Positions 1 through 11,800 of a DNA stretch of 64,000 nucleotides are shown here, in pieces; position 1 is the stretch's first letter, and each line of letters begins with the position of its first letter. A program made the translations under genes and the position numbers. The stretch lies in contig CALYLX010000136.1 in NCBI GenBank assembly GCA_944990035.1, positions 124,001 to 188,000 on the forward strand, written 5' to 3'. Source of the stretch: Clitopilus passeckerianus (lineage: Eukaryota; Basidiomycota; Agaricomycetes; Agaricales; Entolomataceae). The notes under the pieces are model-generated. The model saw only the letters and a list, made by a program, of their open reading frames with translations. It made no database searches and had not been told where the DNA came from.

Positions 1-187
1 GGATCAATTACTATGTTCTCTCGGACCATTTCATAGTCCACCAGAACCATCGCTACGAAGAGATTGCTCGAAAGAATGAGGTATGTCTTCCTATCAAATC
101 TAGATGGGGGCGGCTTACATGTTCCTGTAGAGGCGCAACAATCGTCGCCTTTATTCTGATTTCAAGGAAGAAACCTGCATACGGTGA
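1..187 (+). CDS. 3' end of a GT49-like glycosyltransferase gene (partial)
   Basis: Only the C-terminus is inside the window. The first exon runs in frame from base 3 to 80 and reads YVLSDHFIVHQNHRYEE, followed by a Lys/Arg/Asn-rich stretch. A GT-AG intron (81-130) joins it to an exon ending in SDFKEETCIR and a TGA at 185-187. The pattern 'L-S-D-H-F-hydrophobic-V-H-Q ... D-F-K/R-E-E-T-C' resembles the C-terminal part of fungal LARGE-like (GT49) glycosyltransferases, from memory and not from an alignment. A second donor overlaps the stop (GTGAGC at 184). If the 39-nt segment 184-222 is an intron, the protein ends about 16 residues later, near 273. The catalytic part lies upstream of the window, so the family call is tentative. 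Confidence 0.4.
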
Positions 188-776
188 GCCGCTTTATGAC
201 TTTGACCGCCGTTTTTGACTAGATTTTGCAAGCTACCTGAATGCATTCAACATGAACAACATGCTGAATAGCTCGAGATCCTCCAACGCACAGCACGAGT
301 GCAAGAATGTTAAGAAAGTGGCCGTTAGATATGGCGAATGGGTATGATTCTTCAGACATCGGCTCTGTATTCGAGCTCACTGGATCGTCAGATGCTTGAT
401 TGATCGAATGTAGCTTCTTCTCCTCGTCGGTGTGGTGATCATCAGGCCTGTTAGCTACGTTGTGTATATTTTTACCTGTATACATCATCTTCCGAGAGAA
501 GGCCACGGAAATATAATTTAAACCATGCGTTCGAGGAAAAACTTTGTAAACAAGGTTCATGACCACGATCCAGAGGCCTCCATCGGCAGCCGGCCCGGTG
601 CATTTTGTACCCCTAATCTTCCAGCAATGCCGATGTTTTTTCCGTATGACAGATTTTCCTAGCACCACGTATCTTTCTTCCTGAATACGATATACCACAG
701 TAAGACGTCGATTCCATAAATTTGCGATCACGAGCGATAATTTGAACCACCTTGTCAGTTGATCTCATCCTACCCC
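188..776. other. Intergenic region, no gene recognised
   Basis: Contains one open minus-strand frame (about 219-731) with no recognisable domain and no splice support. I read it as noncoding sequence with the 3' end of the upstream gene and the promoter of the dehydrogenase gene at 777. No clear TATA box is visible. Confidence 0.5.
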
Positions 777-2019
777 ATGGCACCAAAGGTTCTTATTTGT
801 GGTGAGTAGCACTTTACGTGGTTCCTTTGCATATCTAACATGACTCCCACACAGGAAAGATTGTTTGGGCCCATGAGGATGTCAAGAGGCTCCTAGGAGG
901 CATCTCTGAAGTAGTGGCAAGTATTGGAGACCACTTGCAGGGTCGACATCAAGTGCTAATACATAAATCTTGATCCAGCACCTCGATGTCAAAAACAGAG
1001 CTGAATTTCTTGCTGCGTTCCAGCCGGGAGGAAAGTACGCTAACGTCGTCGGAATCTACAGAGAAAACGGCTCTGCGGATTTGATTGGCGTCTTCGATAA
1101 GGAGATCATTCAAGGATTGTCACCGAGTGTTAAATGGATCGCACATAACGGTGCTGGCTATGACCCAGTCGATGTTCACGCATGCATTGCAAAAGGTCAA
1201 TTGTTCCTCATCGTTCATTCTCAAATTTCCTGAAATTATCTTAAGGAATCTACCTGTCCAATACCCCAGGAGCAGTCGATGATGCTACTGCCACTACCGC
1301 TCTATACCTCATCATCTCCTGCCTGCGTCAATTCTCCGTCGCTGAACGTTCCCTCCGCAATCTCACATGGAAGCCGAGTGGACTCAACACCAAGACTCAC
1401 GACCTGACTGAACGAACTATCGCCATCCTCGGGCTCGGTGGCATCGGCATGCGTCTTGCTGAACTAGTTCACGCCTTCCCCATGCGCGTTATTTACCACT
1501 CCAGGCGCAAGGTCGAGGGTGCACCTGCATGGTGTGAATATTTCGAGAACGTGGAGGAGATGCTCAAGCAGGCGGATGTGCTAAGCTTGCATGTACCCTT
1601 GAGGAAGGAGACGGAGGGCTTGGTGGGAGAGAAGTGGATCAGGGCGTTGAAACCTGGCGCCGTTATCGTCAACACGGCGAGAGGCAAGGTTATTGATGAG
1701 CAGGCCATGATCCGTGCTCTGGAGGATGGACATGTGAGTTTCATCTCCTGGTGAATGCAACGTTTTCTCAATGATTGATCGTGATATTCCCCAGCTTGCG
1801 TCTGTTGGCCTCGATGTGTTCCCCAATGAACCTGAAGTGAATCCACGCCTTCTGGAGTTCCCTCAAATCACCCTCCTACCCCACATGGGTACTGAGAACC
1901 AAGATTCGCAGCATAAGATGGAGGTTCGGGCTCTCACGAACTTGAAGGACTTCCTCACAGTCGGAAAGGGGAAAGATCTCGTCATTGAGTGGACCACCAA
2001 ACTTAGGGCGAATATGTAA
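777..2019 (+). CDS. D-2-hydroxyacid dehydrogenase (glyoxylate/hydroxypyruvate reductase type)
   Basis: Five exons (777-801, 855-916, 979-1195, 1246-1733, 1795-2019) sum to 1017 nt and encode 338 residues, normal for the family. The N-terminus MAPKVLICGKIVWAHED leads into a substrate-binding half with WIAHNGAGYD. A Rossmann fold follows with the NAD(P)-binding motif ILGLGGIGMRLAE. The catalytic triad can be assigned to Arg in VNTARGKVID, Glu in DVFPNEPEV and His in LLPHMGTE. The enzyme would reduce glyoxylate or other 2-keto acids with NAD(P)H, probably in the cytosol. The second intron (917-978) must start with GC: the donor gcaagt gives the family sequence EVV-HLD, and the nearby GT choices lose residues. 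No frame break is seen. Confidence 0.93.
917..978 (+). other. GC-AG intron in the dehydrogenase gene
   Basis: A 62-nt intron with donor GCAAGT directly after the codons GAA GTA GTG and an ordinary CAG acceptor before CAC CTC GAT. Except for the second base the donor matches the strong consensus, as is typical of fungal GC-AG introns. Confidence 0.75.
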
Positions 2020-2197
2020 CAGACTTGTACTATGTATCCAACAATACGCATACCAAAGATGACACTGCATGCAATTTGCCACATTGAGCGAGTGACCACG
2101 TTCCTGGTCGCCTCGAGGTAAACGTACTGCAGGTGAAGAAAGGTCTTAATATCCAGTCTTGCCTATTCGATCAGTACTCACTGAGGTCGGCGGCAGA

Positions 2198-3101
2198 ATG
2201 TTGGCAACCACGAGAAGAGATGATATTGTGCCGGTGCTCGAAAGGCCAGCAGCCAGCTTTTATATGGCCACAATGCAGCAGACCTTGAATGAATTGTGAG
2301 TGATCATTCAGTGATTATACCGGGCATGGTCAAACAACTTGACAAAAGAGACCAACGCCTTCAAAGTCTCCAATTCCAATCAAATGCGTTCAGTAGGGAC
2401 ATCCCTACACCAGAGACGGTGAGCCTGGTTTGTGCAGACATGTAACCACCGACTGACACGGCTTCCTGTAGAACCACAACGAGGAGATACAGCAACTGTG
2501 GAAGACGCTTCATAACCACCAAAGGGTGCAACAGAGGAAGATAGAGGAAACGAAGAGGATGTTTCAACAGAGCATTGACGGCCTGATGACCTCTGACCGA
2601 CTTAGGTAGGGATGAATGCAAAATGTTGCATGTAAATTTATTGACTGGATACCAGGGACTCTATTCGTCAATGCGTCCGGGCGCAACTGTCGGCAGAGAT
2701 ACGAACCGAATGTTCTCTCTACTTGCGAGAACGAATGCCTGTTGCTCCCGAGGCGAAACTACAGGAGACCAAGAAAGACTTGGAGAGGACGAAGACTCTC
2801 CTGGCCAATTCGTAAGCCATCATTGCTGTTGGTAGTCGAATCTATTACTCAGATAATCTGAAGGTATGCTAGAACCAGGAATGCCAGTATTTGGAAGGAT
2901 GATTTAGATGAACCCCTCGAGCCTATTCTCAAGGCGAATGGGAATCGTAGCAGCCTGTATCCCGCAGATCTGAGGTCGCTTCTTTCTTACGGGGCTAAGG
3001 ACTTGAGCGCCCTTCTTGTTGACTATGAACTTAGAGAGAAAGAGAGTCGCGAACAAAGTCTGGATAGTTTCATGGAATTTATTGGAATCCGTTGTTCATG
3101 A
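2198..3101 (+). CDS. Coiled-coil protein of unknown function
   Basis: Five exons (2198-2295, 2349-2418, 2472-2605, 2656-2811, 2873-3101) join to 687 nt and a 228-residue protein. The middle is Gln/Glu/Lys-rich and predicted helical, with heptad-like spacing (QQLWKTLHNHQRVQQRKIEE; later KLQETKKDLERTKTLLANS). The C-terminus is a more conserved-looking block with DDLDEPLEPILKANG and LYPADLRSLLSYGAKDL. I recall similar coiled-coil proteins as common, uncharacterised agaricomycete proteins, often in several copies. The start is the first ATG in the first open exon; an upstream exon is possible. It lies 89 bp before the next gene on the same strand. No catalytic motif is visible. Confidence 0.72.
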
Positions 3102-3190
3102 TAACGTAGCTTGTAATCTTCCCACGGGCAATACAAAGACTTTAGGAGTGTCCGGTTACTAAATCTTGTCATCATTCTCTCAATCCTCGA

Positions 3191-4468
3191 ATGGTGCGCA
3201 AAACTATGACTTTCTATGCACAAGACGGCTCATAAAAGGTTTGTTTACAGGATGAAATACCGCCGCTTACACAGGTCAAACAGGCTTATGCAAAGCTCAC
3301 ACGAGCAGAACTCGTTCTCTTTCTCAAAATTCGCAAACTTCCCACATCCGGAGCTACAGCAGATCTTGCCGCTCGATTAGCTCACCATGACCTTCACACC
3401 TACCACTTTCCAACTGCTCGACAGACCACAGAACAACCCCTTGTCAAAGCTACTCCTTCAGCCCCGAGAGAAAATGGCCATACCCCAGATCTTCCTATCG
3501 AGATTATTGCAGCGATTCTCGAACATCTTGGGGATTGGGAGCTTGCACATTCCGTTGGAATTCAAACGAGCATCCCCCAACCTGGAGAGTGGTCTTGGGC
3601 TTCTCGAACGGACAGGGCGATGCTCCACAGTAATGTCCCTCTTATCCGCGATGCAGATCCGTGTGCACAACCTCCAACTAAGCTTGGGGCCACCGTAGCG
3701 GTCCGAATGGGATATGTCAATGTCTTGGAATACTTCCTATCATCCCACCATTCCATTTTCCTCTGCATCTTCAAAAACGATCTTATACCCATCAAGGCCT
3801 CAAGATATGGCCGATTGGATGTCCTTGCATGGTGGAAACACGGATTCGAGCACCATCCCCATCTTATTCCGCCACCTGCTGCAGGTTCAATTGCAGAGGC
3901 TCTGAATGCGGCATCACGGCATGGCAAGATAGAGTCCCTCGACTGGTGGATGAACAGCGGCCTTAATCTCGAATACACCGAAGCTGTCCTGGAGCAAGCC
4001 AGCGCCAGGAACCAGATTTCAGTCCTCGACTGGTGGATGCGTCAACACAAGCTAACCGGCCTCCCACTCAAAGTTGGACGAGTCATGGATATGGCGAGTA
4101 CAGCTGGTCACGTTCAAGTACTGGAATGGTGGGCCGCCTCGAGGGTTGATCTGAAATACGATCAACATGCCATACAACAAGCAAGCTGTCACGGAAAAGT
4201 CAATGTGCTGGATTGGTGGTTGAAGAGCGGTCTCCAGGTCAAATACGACGCAGACGCCCTCATTGCGGCTACTCGGCACAATCGACCTGAGGTTCTGGAG
4301 TGGTGGGATAAGTCTGGCCTTCCAATTCAGTATAGGATGTGCGATGTTGAGGAGGCGCTTGAAGAAGCAATAGGGGGAGGTTCGGGTGCAAGAGCATGGT
4401 GGGAGAGTAAAGGGGTGGACTTCAACGCTAACGACAAGGAATGGATGAAGTCCCAAAGTTTAAACTGA
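3191..4468 (+). CDS. SAP/F-box-like protein with ankyrin-type Trp-Trp repeats
   Basis: One long exon (3251-4468) is open from an acceptor at 3250. Its first in-frame ATG is far inside (3620), which would remove two domains. The best start is an ATG at 3191-3193 directly followed by a donor (gtgcgc), so the first coding exon would be only ATG, giving MDEIPPLTQVKQAY and 406 residues. Order: SAP-like helix pair (LTRAELVLFLKIRKLPTSG, residues about 16-45), F-box-like segment (LPIEIIAAILEHLGDWELA, about 80-105), then about seven repeats of roughly 35-40 residues with a VLDWW or VLEWW core and an A-x-x-x-G helix turn. These fit degenerate ankyrin repeats. A role as an SCF substrate adaptor is inferred from the family. 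Confidence 0.78.
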
Positions 4469-4685
4469 TTGCTGCTGTGCGTGTTTGCAAACAATGTGAC
4501 AATCTAACATACATAATTAATAGTCTACCTAGGCCATTTATCCATATATGCTCTCGAAATCATCACTCTAATTGGTTCCCGCCTTCATTGATCACCTTGA
4601 TCACCTTGATACCAAACGCTCTCCGCATACCCCTCAAAAAATGCCTCCTCCCATGCATTGAACTCGTTTGGCCACAACTTCTTCC

Positions 4686-5539
4686 TCAATTCTCTCGGAA
4701 CGGGATAACTACCCCTTCTTTTAGCGGATCAGAACTTCTCAACAACTCTCGCAGTTCTAATGCCCCCCACTTCCCAACTCCCCCATAAACCAATGCCTTC
4801 TCCGGCATATAGAACGGAGAGCTTGGAGTAAAGGTCCGCCCCCACAACGTACACGCAAAGTGGCTTAGGCTGGCCAATTTATCGAACGGCAGATCCTGGA
4901 TTTCTGGGGCAATGATCTTGCCCCGGTCACTTGGCAGGGGGTGCATATGAGGAGCCCATACCGCGAGATGGGTGACGCCTCCCAGGAACTCTGCCCCTTC
5001 CGGCTTTGAACCAACGGGTTCCATCGGCCCTTGGAACCGGCAAAGACAAGCTTTTTGCACCTCCATTTCCCGGTATTCTTGTTTGCGAGGCTGAGGTACA
5101 GCAGGTGCAACGAGTCGAAGCTGAACCCCAACGTCTCAACGTTGCATAGAATCTCGGCAAAGACATCGAAGTCCAGCTCGTCGATCGAGATGTGCCATTG
5201 ACCCGCAATAGTAGGGTGGCAGAAGGAACTCCAGAACCTCCGGATATACAGCGAGTAGTCAACAGCAAGCCTAGACCCCTCTCGCCGCATTTTATGCTGT
5301 AGGAGGAAGGCGTTGCTGAAGGCGAGGTGGTTTCTGTGGGTGCTTAGGACGACGGTGTGAAGCAGAGAGGGCATGACCGCTTGTCGGACAGAATACGAGA
5401 CATAACAGAGCCTCACGGCAGTTGAATAATAGGGAGCATGCGACCTGTCGTACGTGGGGCTGAGGTAGTCTGGTATGGCTGCTAGTCGAAGTATCTCGAG
5501 AGCTAGCTCAGTCGATAGATCGTTGAGTCTGAATGCCAT
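4686..5539 (-). CDS. F-box-type protein of unknown target, with one frame break
   Basis: The N-terminus MAFRLNDLSTELALEILRLA is F-box-like and is followed by a helical stretch typical of basidiomycete F-box proteins. The reading frame holds to about residue 175 (KKLVFAGSKGRWNP), then must move by one base to continue as SKPEGAEFLGGVTHLAVW to the stop at 4686. Both halves look like one protein of about 284 residues. The exon is 854 nt, one short of a multiple of three. The break lies within about 5001-5016. It could be a real inactivating deletion, since F-box genes are often pseudogenes in mushrooms. The same one-base loss occurs in several conserved genes nearby, so a sequence error is just as likely. 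Confidence 0.65.
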
Positions 5540-6725
5540 GTTTCTGGATTTTTGGCCGGGTGTTGGTCGCGATTTTTGTACCCCCCTTCACGCGATTGCG
5601 TTTCAATGGGAGATGATATTGTGGGCGTTCCAGCGCTCGAAACTCCTTTTAAAGGAACGGGGCAAGATCATCTGCTGAAAAAGTACAATGAACTTTCCAC
5701 TGGCCAATTCTGATCCCCTTGATTGCCCACTTTCCGTTTCCGGACGGCGATTGACTCTTTCTGAAGCCTTTGAACGCTGGATACACGTCCCCATATAGTT
5801 CCCCACAAAAAAGCGGAAGTTGTATCATGCTTGGTCATCATTACTGGCGACGAGCAGCTGCATCTTTCCCTTGTTCTTTCTAGATCATGCTGAGATTCAT
5901 ATGTTGCACCCCGTTTCCTAGAAGACACGCAATTTGATTCCGTCTGGCCAGTTCACATGCAGGCCGGTCTGTGGAACAATGCCCTGGTCACATATATCTG
6001 TGGATTTTCTTGTTTTGAGCCCACGCGTCTTGACACGTTTCGTTGATCCTGTCATGGCCAGCAGGCTAGCTGTATGCGCGCTTGTTTTTTAAAACAACGA
6101 TATTGACGTCGGCTACGTTCTCAGGCGGCCTGAGTGGACGTACAGTCTTAAGTACTGGGCTCTATCCCAGGTAGGAAGCTCAGAGAAGTGAATACACACT
6201 CATCGTGACTCGGACAATCACCCGATACTCTGCTTACCCCCTCATAATCAACATTATCGCTCTTCGCTCCAATGAATTGGTCCTGTGGCTTTCTGGCCAT
6301 CACGACACTACATCATAACCACCACAATCAGTGGGCGTCAGCTGGTCACTGAAGACACTGGAATTCACTTTAGGCTCGCTGGACATCTCAGCGCTGTTAA
6401 AGCTTGGGCGGCTTTCAAACGTGGGCCACTTAAGGTTTAAGGGAATCTGATGTCTCATGCACAGTCACTTTCATGCTGCCTATCGCCCACTGTATTAGGA
6501 ACGGAGAGAAAGGAAGCCCGTGAAGTACATTCTGCACCAGCCGCTGATGATGGACCTGTTTGGTCAGGCGCCTCTGCAATACACAAATCTATTAAAAGGA
6601 CTCACTCAATGCCGTGCAGACGCGTACATATCGTCGGCTTCATCGGCAGGATTCCTAATGAGACTATGCGACAGGAAGTATAAGTGTCCTTGTTGCTAGA
6701 CCCGCATTAGAGCAACAGCTTTGAC
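5540..6725. other. Intergenic region, 1.2 kb
   Basis: Divergent promoter space between the minus-strand F-box gene and the plus-strand aldo-keto reductase. Small open frames are present on both strands but show no domain, no splice pattern and no unusual codon structure. An AT-rich stretch with TATAAG lies near 6678-6684, about 45 bases before the ATG at 6726, and could be the core promoter of the reductase gene. Confidence 0.5.
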
Positions 6726-8558
6726 ATGTCTGTTCCTAACATTCGTAAAGTCCCCTACGGTATGTGCTCTTCTATTCAAGTTGATTGAAGAACTACCCTC
6801 AAACTCGAGCTCCTCGAACAGTCAGGCTCGGAAACTCTGGGCTAAAGGTTTCCAAGATCATCCTTGGATGCATGCAATATGGCAACAAGGACTGGGATCA
6901 GTGGGTCATCGACGACGAAGAAGAAGTATTCAAGCATATCAAGTTTGCGTAAGCCATGTGTATATCCTTACCCAAGACACCTTACCTAGCTTGATTCAAA
7001 ATACAGGTATGATGCTGGCATACAAACCTTTGACACCGCGAACGTAAGGCCACCCCGTTCAAGTTACCGTGAATGGCTCTAACAGCCTCCAGATCTACTC
7101 CAACGGCCTTTCTGAGGTCATCCTAGGCAAGGCAATGAAGAAGTTCGATTTACCTCGCCAGGAAATCGTGGTAATGACCAAGGTGAGGCGACTTGAGGCT
7201 ATCTCCACAAGAATAAAAGCGCAGTACTCATGCACGTTGCACAGGTCTTCGGGGCCGTCGATAAGGAGTACGGCTCCAGGATTCTCAGGACTGGCACAAA
7301 TGTAGACACGGTTGGGTTCGTCAATCAGCATGGACTTGGTCGCAAAGTTGGTATTCTATGCTTCTGCTGGGTCTTTTGATGCCTGACAATCTCAACCCAG
7401 CATATCTTTGAAGAAGTGAAGGCTAGCTTGGAACGCCTCCAACTGGACTACATCGATGTTCTTCAATGTATGCATTTTATGTCCTCTATGCCAAGTGGAT
7501 ATATATACTTAACTCCTCCCGAAGGCCATAGATTCGATCCCGAGACACCTATCGCGGAAACGGTATGTTTCTCCTACCCTCGCCCAGTTTTATCAGACGT
7601 TTATGTAGCCCACAGATGCAAGCACTGCACGACATTGTGCAGGCCGGTCTCGTGAGATATATCGGGATGAGCTCTTGTTGGGCCTGGCAATGTACGAAGC
7701 CCTCTCAGCCTACAATTTGACGAGACTAAACTCCGGCATACAGTCCACGCAATGCAGAGTGGGTTGAATTTTTAACTACATTTAACTTCCTGTCTTAACC
7801 AGATCATCCTAGATTACGCTATTCAGAACAAACTTACGCCCTTCATTTCTTTGCAGAATCATCATAATCTACTCTACCGAGAGGAAGAACGAGAAATGAT
7901 GCCTACTCTCAAGGTGCGCGTATAAATGCACTTCCTTAAATCATGAACTCATGGTGGATTGGTTAGCTGTTCGGTGTCGGAGCCATCCCTTGGTCTCCCC
8001 TGGCCCGTGGCATACTCACCCGCCCACTAGAAAGTGAGACGGTCCGTAAGGTGACTGATACGTATGTTGAGTTTTACTCATTCCATTCTCCTGATTAAGC
8101 TCGGACTTGCCTGCTTGGATATACAGATACATGATTGGAGGCTACTTGAAGTCCTCTAGCACTCCCGAGATCGTCAAACGGTTTGTTCTCTTCCTGTCTG
8201 TATCTCTTATGATGGAAGCTTAATGGCCTGCAAGCGTCGAGGAGATAGCGAAGAAGAGAGGATTTAGCATGGCTCAGGTCGCTTTTGCTTGGAGTGCCTC
8301 GAAGGAAGGTCAGCAATGGAGCGTTCATCACACTGAACTCGATCTAACTGGCTCTTCAGGCATCACGCCACCAATCGTCGGAACTACAAACTTGAAAAAC
8401 CTTGAGGAACTCGTCGGTAAGTGGTGGCCAATGACTGCTAGGGGAACAGTATTGAAATAGGCCAATGGTTAGATGCTGTAAACATCAAGTTAACAGAGGA
8501 AGAGATAAAGTATCTGGAAGAACCATACAAAGCCCAACCCGTGATTGGACATTTCTGA
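6726..8558 (+). CDS. Aldo-keto reductase (yeast YakC/AAD-like), copy 1
   Basis: Fifteen exons (6726-6759, 6822-6948, 7007-7043, 7093-7182, 7245-7346, 7401-7467, 7525-7562, 7616-7691, 7744-7758, 7813-7913, 7967-8061, 8127-8180, 8235-8308, 8360-8416, 8473-8558) total 1053 nt and encode 350 residues. The protein is a TIM-barrel NADPH-dependent reductase. The catalytic region reads YDAGIQTFDTAN-IYSNGLSE (Asp and Tyr of the tetrad), with Lys in VVMTK and His in LLQC/VLQCHRF. NADPH-binding features include the C-terminal IVGTTNLKNLEEL. Exon 9 is only 15 nt. It likely reduces aldehydes, possibly aryl aldehydes. A second copy at 25.8-27.6 kb shares every intron position. Confidence 0.93.
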
Positions 8559-8842
8559 GATTTATGTATGTACTCAGCATGTTGCTCTGCACGACATCCT
8601 GTATGAATTGGCACAAGGAATATCAAATTTTGCTTGATTTCTATCTGGCTGCAAGCCAATGTTCACATGATTTATGAGATATAACGAGTCGTTATTGCAT
8701 TTGCATCAAGAAAGAGTGCGCAAGGTAAGTCTAAACAATTATTTCAGTACAATACATGAAGCAAGAAGGCTTCTTTTTTATATCATTAGCAGATGATTCA
8801 TTTCAATGTTCAAGAATGAAGTCCCAGGATATTGCCTCTCAT

Positions 8843-11800
8843 TTAGGCGTGCGAACCGACGAATTCCGACCATGATTTGACTTCCGATGGTATCCTGCCC
8901 TCAGTGTAGCTCTTCAAGCCACCAACAGGGATTTTCCTAGCCAGCGCCTCAACGAAGAGTTCGGCCGTCTTGGCATTGTTGAGGAGAGGGAGACCAAAGT
9001 CCACGGCGTTTCTGAAAAAGAACGGAGAACCGTTAGGCGCAACTTTTGGACTGAGCAGGTCGGCTGCTTACCGTCGAGCAACATAGTCCTCATCGACGAA
9101 GTCGTTTGCCCGAGACTTGGCAAGGTTAATGACAGTTTGGATGTCGTACTCGTCGAACACCATGCGCAACTTCCTCTTATCTTTGGTGGGGAAGATGATC
9201 TTCTTGGCTGAGACATAAGGAATGCTGTTCAAGTACTCCTCAACAACGGGTGAAGAGCAGTAGAGCTTGAAGCCGAGGGTCATGAGCTTCTTGGCAATGG
9301 TTTGCATCTCAGGCTTGGTGATGTCTCCTCCAAGGAGGACACCAGAACCAGCTTGAGGGACCTTGAAACCAGTGGTAGAAAGGAGAGATGCCCAGTACGC
9401 CTCGTAGATGTCCTTGCCGAAGCTAGCAACTTCACCGGTGGATGCCATCTCTGTCAAAGCTGTTAGCAGTCTGAATCGCGCACTAAGGAACTATTCACTT
9501 ACCAACTCCCAAGAAGGGATCAGCACCTCCGAGACGAGTCCAGGAGAACTGAGCAACCTTGATTGAGGTGTAATCCCTCTTCTCCTTCATCAAGTCTTGG
9601 GGCTCGGGGACACCTTGGTCGACGATAGCAGTGGTAGCAGTATCGATGAAGTTGTGACCGAGGACCTTGGAGACGAAGGGGAAGGATCGGGAGGCACGAA
9701 GGTTGCACTCAATGACCTTCAAATCGGACTCCTTCTCCTCAGTGGCGGGAGTCTTGATTATCTGCATGTTGAAAGGGCCAGAGATCTGGAATGCCTCAGC
9801 GACCTTCTCTGTGATAGTCTTGAGACGGGCCATGTCGCTCTCGCCGAGGGTGTAGGGAGGAAGCACCAGGGTGGCATCACCGGAATGAACACCGGCGTTC
9901 TCAACGTGCTCAGAAACGGCATGAACGATGAGTTTACCCTTGTGGGCAACAGCATCGACATCAATTTCCTGGGCGTTGTCAATGAACTTGGTGATGACGA
10001 CGGGATGGAGGGGAGAGACGCTGGCGGCGGCAGAAAGCCTGTATTCGAGGGAAGATTCCTCAAAGACGACGTTCATGGCAGCACCCGATAGGACGTAGGA
10101 GGGCCGAACAAGGACGGGGTAGCCAACCTTGTTGGCAAATGCCCTGGCTGCGTCGAGAGTAGTAACCTCAGTCCATTCAGGCTGGTCGACACCGATGCTG
10201 TCAAGGACGGAAGAGAACTTGTGACGATCCTCTGCAGTGTCGATCTGGACGGGGTCGGTACCAAGAACGGAAACGCCGGCATCCTTAAGGCGGAGAGCAA
10301 TGTTCTGGGGGAGTTGACCTGTGAGGAAAAGTCAGGGTGACGTTGCAGTTGACTATATGTGCACAAGAACTCACCACCAACGGAAACAATGACACCCTGG
10401 GCCTGTTCAAGCTCATAGATATCCATGACACGCTCGTAGCCCAACTCCTCGAAGTAGAGCCTATCAGCCTCGTCGAAGTCGGTCGAGACGGTCTCGGGAT
10501 TGTAGTTGATCATGACAGTCCTCTTGCCCATATCCCTCAACTTCCTGGCGCAGGTAACGGCACACCAGTCAAATTCGACACTGCTTCCGATACGGTAGAC
10601 ACCGCTTCCCAAAACCATGGTACCGTGCTCGTCAAACTCGACGTCGTGTTCCGAAGCATTGTAGGTGGTGTAAAGGTAGTTGGTGTGGGCGGGGTATTCG
10701 GCGGCGAGAGTATCGATACGTTTGACGAAGGGAGTGATGCCGAGAGATTTACGAGCGGCACGGACGACATCTTCAGTGGTACCCAAGATGTCAGCGATTT
10801 GGGCATCAGCGAAGCCCATACGCTTGGCGCGTTGCATAAGCTCATGGTCAACCTTGTCGAGGGAGCCAGCGGCCTTGAGAGCATGGTGGGTCTGGACGAT
10901 GTTGTCGATTTTGTGGAGGTACCACTATAGATGTTGTAAGTAAAACCAGCCATCCAGGACACATTTAACAGGACGGACCTTGTCGATCTTGGTCAAGTCA
11001 TGGAGATGATCGACAGTGTAGTTCTTCCTGAACATGGCGTAGGCAATAGCAAACAGCCTCATATCGGTAGGCCTGGTGAGGGCTCTGTCCAAATCTTCAG
11101 GCTCGATGTACACCTCGAAGCCCTTCCAGCGGGGGTCCACTTGACGAATAGCCTTTTGCAAACTTTCCTCGAATGTTCGACCAATAGCCATGACTTCCCC
11201 GACGGACTTCATGGAAGAGCCGACCTCACGGTCAACCTGTGTAGAGAACTTGGCGAGATCCCATTTGGGAATCTTGGTGACGATATAGTCCAAGGAAGGC
11301 TCGAAGCAGGCGGTGGTGGTCTTGGTCACGGCATTAGGCAGCTCAGGAAGGGTATGTCCAAGAGCGATCTTGGCGGCAGTGTAAGCGAGCGGATATCCAG
11401 TAGCCTTTGAAGCGAGTGCACTAATGTCAAAAATGTTAAGCAGGAGCCGGAGTTGGGTCTAGATTCTGGACACTAACCTTGAACGACTCAACCTGGGTAC
11501 AAGTACAAAAGGGTTTAGAGATTGTGTTGATTGAGTTTTTGACGACTTACCGAGCGTTAACCTCAATGACGCAATATTCCCTGGAGTTGGGGTTTAGAGC
11601 ATACTGAATGTTACATTCACCGACAACACCAAGATGGCGGATAGTCTTGAGAGCTGCGCTGCGCAACATGTGGTACTCATCATCCGGAAGCGTCTGCGAG
11701 GGAGCCACGACGATAGAATCACCAGTATGCGTGCCGAGAGGATCGAAGTTCTCCATGTTGCAGCAAATAATTGTGTTCTGCACAGGAGTTGTGAGAACAC

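Noticed and set aside
219..731. 170-codon minus-strand frame near the left end
   Set aside because: No domain, odd composition, no promoter or splice support; overlaps the 3' flank of the first gene.
9597..10930. Long plus-strand frames opposite CPA2 (9597-10091 and 10337-10930)
   Set aside because: They are antisense shadows of a highly biased coding sequence, with no domain and no splice signals.
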